Source: Candidatus Pacearchaeota archaeon CG10_big_fil_rev_8_21_14_0_10_35_13 | GTDB lineage: Archaea > Nanobdellota > Nanobdellia > Pacearchaeales > GW2011-AR1 | Direction of reading: 5' to 3' | Length of the DNA stretch: 9,437 bases | Assembly: GCA_002763035.1 (NCBI GenBank) | Contig: PFDC01000033.1 | Span: 1-9,437 of the forward strand | In this document: one piece after another, positions 4,858 to 9,437 of the stretch | Layout: every line of letters starts with the position of its first letter | How positions within the stretch are numbered: the first letter of the stretch is position 1 | Position numbers and translations under genes: made by a program | Notes under the pieces: model-generated | What the model was told of the DNA's origin: nothing | The model's database searches: none | The model's input: the letters and a program-made list of their open reading frames with translations, nothing else

Positions 4858-7800
4858 ACTTCTCCAGGGTTTTTTATTCTGTTTAGTTCTGCTAATACCT
4901 TCATTTCTCCTGATGATAATAGTTCTTTATTCTTTCTGAATTGTGATAGTTGTTTATTGCTTATGTCTGTGTAAAGGTACTTTTTTTCTTTAAGTCTTCT
5001 TTCAAAGTTTTGTCCTGGAATACTTATTGCTACTTCCATCCCTTCAGTTGCTTCTCCTACAGCACTCTTCTCATGTTGTATTGCTTTAATTCTTCCAACT
5101 TTTATTCCTTCTTCGTCGATTATTGATACTTCAGTCTTTATTTTTCCTCCGACGATTCTTACTCCGAATATTGCTGGGTTACTATTACGGAATACGTATT
5201 GTGGTAACACTTCTATTTTTCCTACTGTTGCTAAGGCCATTAGTTTTTTTCTAAGTATTTCATTTCTTTTTTCTATTTGCCATCTTCCTAATTCGTCAAT
5301 TATTCCGTAAACTACTTCTCCGGTGAATAGTTTTATCCCTTTGTAGTCTTGTAATAATTCTTTTGCGTCATCTTCTGGTTCTACGTTGAATCCTATAATT
5401 GCTGCTGTTGCGGGGTCGCTTTCTAAGTTTGCTTTTGCGTTTATTATGTCTGTTTTATTAATTCTTCCTATTCCTGCTTTTAGTACTTTGATATTTGCTT
5501 GTTTTAGTAGTGTTAGTGTTGCTTCTAGACTTCCTAGACTGTCAGCTTTTACTATTACTCCTTCATTTTCTGTTTGTATTGTTTCCATTACTTCTTTCTT
5601 GAATTCTTTCATTATTTCTTCGTCGTTGTTTTCATAAATTATGAATGGCATTCCTGATGCGGCTTCTGTTTTGTCTGTTGTTTGTATTCTTAGTCCTGTT
5701 GCTGCTGTTGCTTCTTTTACTGGTTTGAAATTTCTTGATAATGGTTGTATTTCTTCTAGAGTTCTTATCTTTGTTACAATCATCTCTCCGCTTAAGGTTG
5801 CTATTGCTATTGTATCATTAACGTTTATTTTTCCATCGTAGAGTATTGCTTCTGAGTATTGTATGGTTTTTTCTTTTTTTACTTCTAGCATTACCCCTCT
5901 TGCTTTTTTTCCTAGGGTGATTCTTCCTTTAAGGAATTTTTGGCTTAGTCCGCATAGCATCATTAATAAGTCGCTTATTCCTTCTCCAGTTTTTGCTGAG
6001 CATGGTATCATCGCGACTTTTTTTGTGAAGTCTGATAAGTTGTAGTATAGGTCTGTTTCGAATCCTTGGTTGTGTAATGCTCCCATTAACATGTAGAGTT
6101 TTTCTTCATAAGCATTTTTTACGTTTATTGCTTGTGATTCAATATTTCTTTTTAGGTCGTTGTCTATTCTTCTCCATCCTCCTACTGAGTCTATTTTGTT
6201 TAGTGCTATTATGAATGGTGTCTTGTTATGTTTTAGTATTTGTATTACTTCTGCTGTTTGGGGTTTTATTCCTTCGTTAATATCTATTACTAGTATTGCC
6301 ATGTCTGCTAGGCTTCCTCCCCTTTTTCTTAAATTTGTAAATGCTGCGTGTCCTGGGGTGTCTATGAATAAGAATCCTGGTAGTTCTAGTTTTTGTGCGC
6401 TTTTTAGGAATACGGGGCAGTTTTCTAGAATTTTTTCTTTGGGAAATTTTGTGAATGATATTTTTTGTGTTATTCCTCCTGCTTCTCCTGCAGCGACTGT
6501 TGTTCCTCTAAGTCTATCAAGAATGCTGGTATTATGAACTATCACTCTTTCAGCGACAAAGTTGTGTGTTCCAGGCACAGTAAAATCATAAACGTATTTA
6601 TCTTTGTTCTTTATCATTTCCTTAGATACTACTTTGGTGTATCCAACATCTGATTCCAATAACATGTTGATCTTGCGACTTGTTGAGTTTTCTTCTTTCA
6701 AATTATCCAATAATTTCTTCAAGAAAGATTCTGTCAAGTTCTGATTTTTGAGATACTTACTCGTGTACGGAACAATTTTATTTATCTTAGCAGGTAACTT
6801 AAGTTTCTTTAGTTCATCTTTGGGTATTGGTAACATATCAAATATTCTGCTAGACTGAGCCTTCTTTGATGCTTTTATTACCCTTTCCATCTTTCTTTTT
6901 AGTCTCAGATTAAAAGTCTCAATAAACTTATCCAGATACTTCTTATTGGCTATTCTTAAGACTTTGAAGCCGTCCTTATCATAAACTGTTGAGAGTATCC
7001 CAAAATTAAGTAAGAGTATTGAACATTGCTTTATCATTTTTTTGCTCTTACTTGTTAATTCTATAGAATTATTTATGTGTGATACGTATCCATCAGTATC
7101 TATTAGTCCTGCAAAGAATCCTCTAAAGATATTTCTATCGTTTTGTGCAATGACAGGCACTTCAACCTTAGCGGATTTGTTTTTGTCGGGTATTCCTATG
7201 ATTTCATTAATAAAACGTTTGAAGGTGAGCCCTCCACGATTAACCACTGTTTGGCAAGTATGGTTCTGTTTAATAAAAGAATCAAGATTAAACAATTCTT
7301 TTAGATATTCTGAGTATTTCTCTTGTATGTCTTTATCATTATTGTCCAGTAAGACTTGGGTCTTGGCCAAGTGTCCATCGCCAGCTATGCATCCTAAGAG
7401 GTATCCTAATTTCTCTTTTTCTTTAAAATCAGGCAGTTTTATCATCTTGCTTGTATGTCCTGCTCTTTGTTTTTCAGTAGAGTTTTTTATTGTGTCAATC
7501 ATCCTATAGAGGTCTTCATCAGATATGTCAAATCGCTCACAGAGCTTTACTAAGTCTTTTATTCTTATTCTTATTTTTCTTAAAGAATCATCAAGGCTCT
7601 TTATTGATAATTCCTTGCTTAGTTTTCTTATTCCGTAAGTTCTTATCTTATTCTTTAGACTAAGTGAATTAATATTTAATGAGCATAAGAAGTTTGATTC
7701 TTTTATTCTGGATATTATAACTGTTCGCGGGTCTTTATCAATAGAATTTATTCTTTTAGGAATAGCAATATAGTCACCAACTTTTAGGTCTTCTGCTTTT

Positions 7801-8192
7801 GTTTGTACATCTCCATTAATTGAAAACTTGAAGTACGGGTGTTCCGGAGTCGTTTTTATTGCATCACCATGAGCGGTTCTTACTTCTATTAGTTTTTCCT
7901 TCTTTCTTTTCCAAATATGTGACGCTTTAGTAAGCTTTATTATTGTTCCATAATTAGTGAATATTTCTATATTATCAACTTCTTGTGCGATGTCCCCCTC
8001 GATAATTTCAGCCTTCTTTCTATCATAATTATTATCGAATAGTTCTTTAGCAGTTATTAATGTTCCATCACCTGTTGGTATTATAGTATCCCCAGCTACA
8101 CATTTTCCGTGATCGACATGGCCCGCTATTGTTATTATTGGTTGTCTTATTATTCCTTCTTCCTTCGCTGTTTCTTTGTTTGTAGGGTTCAT
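4854..8192 (-). CDS. infB: Translation initiation factor aIF5B (IF2-like GTPase) interrupted by an intein
   Basis: The 1112-residue precursor contains a 524-residue intein (residues 31-554), leaving a spliced factor of 588 residues, normal for archaeal aIF5B. aIF5B is the GTPase that promotes ribosomal subunit joining during initiation. The GTPase motifs are P-loop GHVDHGK (24-30) continuing with T555 after the intein, switch I GGITQK, DTPGH (611-615), NKID (665-668) and SAKTGEG (732-738). Domains II-IV follow to the C-terminus. The intein sits immediately after the P-loop Lys, so the factor cannot bind GTP normally until spliced. The ATG at 8192 is the first in frame, with only a weak GGAAAG upstream. 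The small membrane-protein gene overlaps its stop codon, and eS6 follows. Confidence 0.95.
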   Translation of the reverse strand: MNPTNKETAKEEGIIRQPIITIAGHVDHGKCVAGDTIIPTGDGTLITAKELFDNNYDRKKAEIIEGDIAQEVDNIEIFTNYGTIIKLTKASHIWKRKKEKLIEVRTAHGDAIKTTPEHPYFKFSINGDVQTKAEDLKVGDYIAIPKRINSIDKDPRTVIISRIKESNFLCSLNINSLSLKNKIRTYGIRKLSKELSIKSLDDSLRKIRIRIKDLVKLCERFDISDEDLYRMIDTIKNSTEKQRAGHTSKMIKLPDFKEKEKLGYLLGCIAGDGHLAKTQVLLDNNDKDIQEKYSEYLKELFNLDSFIKQNHTCQTVVNRGGLTFKRFINEIIGIPDKNKSAKVEVPVIAQNDRNIFRGFFAGLIDTDGYVSHINNSIELTSKSKKMIKQCSILLLNFGILSTVYDKDGFKVLRIANKKYLDKFIETFNLRLKRKMERVIKASKKAQSSRIFDMLPIPKDELKKLKLPAKINKIVPYTSKYLKNQNLTESFLKKLLDNLKEENSTSRKINMLLESDVGYTKVVSKEMIKNKDKYVYDFTVPGTHNFVAERVIVHNTSILDRLRGTTVAAGEAGGITQKISFTKFPKEKILENCPVFLKSAQKLELPGFLFIDTPGHAAFTNLRKRGGSLADMAILVIDINEGIKPQTAEVIQILKHNKTPFIIALNKIDSVGGWRRIDNDLKRNIESQAINVKNAYEEKLYMLMGALHNQGFETDLYYNLSDFTKKVAMIPCSAKTGEGISDLLMMLCGLSQKFLKGRITLGKKARGVMLEVKKEKTIQYSEAILYDGKINVNDTIAIATLSGEMIVTKIRTLEEIQPLSRNFKPVKEATAATGLRIQTTDKTEAASGMPFIIYENNDEEIMKEFKKEVMETIQTENEGVIVKADSLGSLEATLTLLKQANIKVLKAGIGRINKTDIINAKANLESDPATAAIIGFNVEPEDDAKELLQDYKGIKLFTGEVVYGIIDELGRWQIEKRNEILRKKLMALATVGKIEVLPQYVFRNSNPAIFGVRIVGGKIKTEVSIIDEEGIKVGRIKAIQHEKSAVGEATEGMEVAISIPGQNFERRLKEKKYLYTDISNKQLSQFRKNKELLSSGEMKVLAELNRIKNPGEV
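6531..8102 (-). mobile_element. LAGLIDADG intein in the aIF5B P-loop, complete and probably active
   Basis: A 524-residue in-frame intein lies between K30 and T555 of the precursor. Splicing residues are all present: Cys1 (CVAGDT), a block B with TPEHPYF including the conserved Thr and His, a block F around YDFTVPGTHNF, and the terminal His-Asn (VIVHN) followed by Thr as the first C-extein residue. Both LAGLIDADG motifs of a homing endonuclease are intact: LLGCIAGDG (precursor residues 265-273) and AGLIDTDG (361-368), with acidic residues D272 and D367. The element therefore looks able to splice and to home. The site GHVDHGK/T is a known insertion point in archaeal IF2/aIF5B genes. Codon third positions differ strongly from the exteins, indicating recent arrival. 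Confidence 0.95.
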
Positions 8193-8257
8193 TGTTCTTT
8201 CCGTTGATTAATTTGTTCATGGGGTTATTCATGTATTAAGTATTAGGACATTACCTC

Positions 8258-8270
8258 ATTAAAAACCTTT
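8258..8270 (-). promoter_or_regulatory. infB: Possible TATA element for the aIF5B transcription unit
   Basis: The minus strand reads AAGGTTTTTAATG here, with a second AGGTTTAAG copy just upstream (near 8272-8281). If used, transcription would start about 45 nt before the ATG at 8192, giving this gene a leader unlike its neighbours. Weak evidence, as the spacer is AT-rich. Confidence 0.3.
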
Positions 8271-8291
8271 GCTTAAACCTTATCCTTACAC

Positions 8292-8311
8292 AATAATCTT
8301 TTAAGATTATT
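8292..8311. repeat. Perfect AT-rich inverted repeat upstream of aIF5B
   Basis: AATAATCTT and AAGATTATT form a perfect 9-bp inverted repeat with a 2-bp centre. It lies in the 179-nt spacer between the Nudix gene (ends 8372) and aIF5B (starts 8192), about 100 nt from the aIF5B start. The tiny loop and lack of a following T-run make it a poor terminator; a binding site for a dimeric protein is the more natural reading. The rest of the spacer holds no gene or RNA that I can support. Confidence 0.45.
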
Positions 8312-8371
8312 TTATGTGATGATAGTATCGAAGTAGTAATTTTTGATTCTGTGAATTATTAATCAAGCCCC

Positions 8372-9046
8372 TTACATTACCCTTTTCCATATTTCCGGCA
8401 TTATTATCTTAGTCCACCCTTCGGGGCTTATTTCAGGGTTTGTTCTTAGCATTTCTTCTGTTTCTTTTTTGGTTCTTAATTTTCCTTCTCTTATTTCTTT
8501 ATCTCTTGGTCTTACTTCTATGGCATTAGTGGTTATAATGTATGCTAGTCCTAAATGTACCATTCCTACGGAGTCGCTGTTGTCGTTAATAATTCCTATT
8601 TGTAATGGTTTTCCTAAATATCTTCCTCCTACTAATTCTACTTCTTCGTTTAGTTCTCTCATTAATGCATTACTAATCATTTCTTCTCTGCTTACCATTC
8701 CTGATTCGTCAGCTTCGTCAGCTTCGTCAATGTGCCCTCCCACTCCTACTGAGAATTTTCCTCTAAGTCTTTCTTCAGTATAACTAGTATCATTTGCTCT
8801 TAAGTACGAAAAGATTTTTTTTGTTGCTTGGTTGACTATTACTATGTATGGTATTGGATGTTTCAGTCTGGCTTCTGGTTTTTCTGCTCTTCCTCTAATT
8901 TCCCAGTATCCTTTTTCTATTAGTCTTGTTAGTAAATCTCCTTTACCTACTACTCTGAATCCTTCGAATTCTTCTCCTTGAAATAATTTTTCTCTTCCTA
9001 GCACAAGGGTTTTCTTTGCCATCTTTCCAGTGTATTCTTCTGCCAT
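8372..9046 (-). CDS. Nudix (MutT-like) hydrolase, predicted phosphoesterase resembling COG4112
   Basis: The 224-residue protein has a Nudix fold in its second half. GVGGHID (101-107) begins the catalytic loop, and the helix E-x7-RELNEE (E122, then 130-135) carries the metal-binding glutamates. Nudix enzymes hydrolyse nucleoside diphosphates linked to another group; the substrate here cannot be read. INDNSDSVGMVHLGLAY (153-169) resembles the COG4112 predicted-phosphoesterase subgroup. The N-terminal ~65 residues are a less familiar extension. The loop between GGHID and the catalytic helix is lengthened by an acidic DEADEADES stretch encoded by a 9-bp repeat, and the usual Gly after the REUxEE core is Glu. 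The protein lacks Cys and a signal peptide, so it is cytoplasmic. It is divergent from dph2, with a TATA box about 27 nt upstream. Confidence 0.85.
   Translation of the reverse strand: MAEEYTGKMAKKTLVLGREKLFQGEEFEGFRVVGKGDLLTRLIEKGYWEIRGRAEKPEARLKHPIPYIVIVNQATKKIFSYLRANDTSYTEERLRGKFSVGVGGHIDEADEADESGMVSREEMISNALMRELNEEVELVGGRYLGKPLQIGIINDNSDSVGMVHLGLAYIITTNAIEVRPRDKEIREGKLRTKKETEEMLRTNPEISPEGWTKIIMPEIWKRVM
8705..8731 (-). repeat. 9-bp tandem repeat inside the Nudix catalytic loop
   Basis: Three consecutive 9-bp units (TTCGTCAGC twice, then TTCGTCAAT on the plus strand) encode the acidic residues DEADEADE of the Nudix protein. The in-frame unit means copy-number change alters loop length without breaking the frame. 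Confidence 0.8.
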
Positions 9047-9066
9047 TATCCTTTTAGTTCTTCCCT

Positions 9067-9081
9067 CTTTTTAAGTATTTA
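9067..9081 (-). promoter_or_regulatory. TATA box for the Nudix gene
   Basis: On the minus strand TAAATACTTAAAAAG is centred about 27 nt upstream of the ATG at 9046. It is one of two separate TATA boxes in the 82-nt divergent spacer. A leaderless message is expected. Confidence 0.5.
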
Positions 9082-9098
9082 TTCTTTCTAAAAGATAG

Positions 9099-9108
9099 TT
9101 TTATAAAT
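9099..9108 (+). promoter_or_regulatory. dph2: TATA box for dph2
   Basis: TTTTATAAAT is centred about 25 nt upstream of the ATG at 9129. The stretch between is almost entirely pyrimidine (T/C) and has no Shine-Dalgarno, so transcription probably begins at or very near the start codon. Confidence 0.6.
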
Positions 9109-9128
9109 CTTTTTTTCTTCTTTTTTCT

Positions 9129-9437
9129 ATGCCTGTTAAGAAGTATTCTATTAGTGAAGTTTTGGAACTTTATGATTTGGAGTTTGATAAACTTGTTCCT
9201 GAATTGTCTGTAATTAATTCTTCTCATTCTTCTGATGTTAAGGCTTTCGTTCTTTTACAGTTTCCTGATGGTCTTAAGATGTATTCTACTACCGTCGTTG
9301 ATTACCTCTCTGAAAAGTTTGATAATATTGTTTTTCTTATTTGGATGGATTCTTGTTTTGGTGCTTGTGACACTCCTGTTCTTGGTAAGAAGCTTGAAGA
9401 AAAGTTTTCTTTAATTGTTCAGTTTGGTCATGTTCCT
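9129..9437 (+). CDS. dph2: Diphthamide synthase subunit Dph2, N-terminal part (cut by right edge)
   Basis: The frame is open from the ATG at 9129 to the edge: 103 residues. LLQFPDGL (42-49), DSCFGACD (74-81) and FGHVP (99-103) match the N-terminal domain of archaeal Dph2. This radical enzyme carries a 4Fe-4S cluster and transfers the 3-amino-3-carboxypropyl group of S-adenosylmethionine to a histidine of elongation factor 2, the first step of diphthamide synthesis. C80 in GACD is expected to be the first of three cluster ligands; the other two lie beyond the window. An extra Cys (C76) occurs just before it. The protein should be cytoplasmic. The start is supported by the TATA box 25 nt upstream. 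Confidence 0.92.
   Translation, partial: MPVKKYSISEVLELYDLEFDKLVPELSVINSSHSSDVKAFVLLQFPDGLKMYSTTVVDYLSEKFDNIVFLIWMDSCFGACDTPVLGKKLEEKFSLIVQFGHVP

Noticed and set aside
7042..7509. 155-residue plus-strand frame inside the intein
   Set aside because: It is antisense to well-conserved intein motifs and has no promoter or ribosome binding site.
4854..8192. aIF5B as a fusion with an extra functional domain
   Set aside because: The inserted segment splits the P-loop and carries all intein splice-junction and LAGLIDADG motifs, so it is removed from the mature factor.
8292..8311. The palindrome as a terminator for the Nudix gene
   Set aside because: It is about 60 nt past the stop, would form a hairpin with a 2-nt loop and is not followed by a T-run on the minus strand.
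8316..8350. GTGATGA at 8316-8322 as the C box of a C/D guide RNA
   Set aside because: No CTGA D box or credible D'/C' pair follows at the expected distance, and no terminal stem forms.

Overview
The window looks like chromosomal DNA of an AT-rich archaeon, most likely of the DPANN group (Woesearchaeota/Pacearchaeota-like); that lineage is an inference. Domain Archaea is supported by aIF5B, ribosomal protein eS6 and Dph2, by TATA boxes placed 25-28 nt upstream of start codons with almost no leader, and by a type IV pilin-like protein with an archaeal class III signal.

Layout. Positions 1-1670 (minus strand) hold three unrecognised single-pass membrane or secreted proteins, the first cut by the left edge. 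A short TATA-containing spacer separates them from a plus-strand pair: an M64-like zinc metallopeptidase (1723-2847) overlapping a pilin-like protein (2835-3296). From 3283 to 4584 (minus) lie a membrane-anchored DUF192 protein, a small membrane protein and ribosomal protein eS6. From 4660 to 8192 (minus) lie a small two-helix membrane protein and translation factor aIF5B, which is split by a 524-residue LAGLIDADG intein in its GTP-binding P-loop. A Nudix-family protein (8372-9046, minus) is divergent from the start of dph2 (9129 to the right edge).

How it works together. The right two thirds is mainly translation: aIF5B joins ribosomal subunits, eS6 is a small-subunit protein, and Dph2 starts diphthamide synthesis on elongation factor 2. 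The left third is an exported, cysteine-rich set that includes a peptidase genetically coupled to a pilin-like protein, which suggests a cell-surface function.

The most notable signals are compositional. The plus strand carries T or G at nearly all third codon positions whichever strand is coding. The intein breaks this rule sharply, as if recently acquired, and a few codons of flanking extein break it too. The hexamer CATTAA runs against the skew and is strongly oriented (16 on plus, 5 on minus by hand count). No rRNA, tRNA, CRISPR array or insertion sequence was seen.
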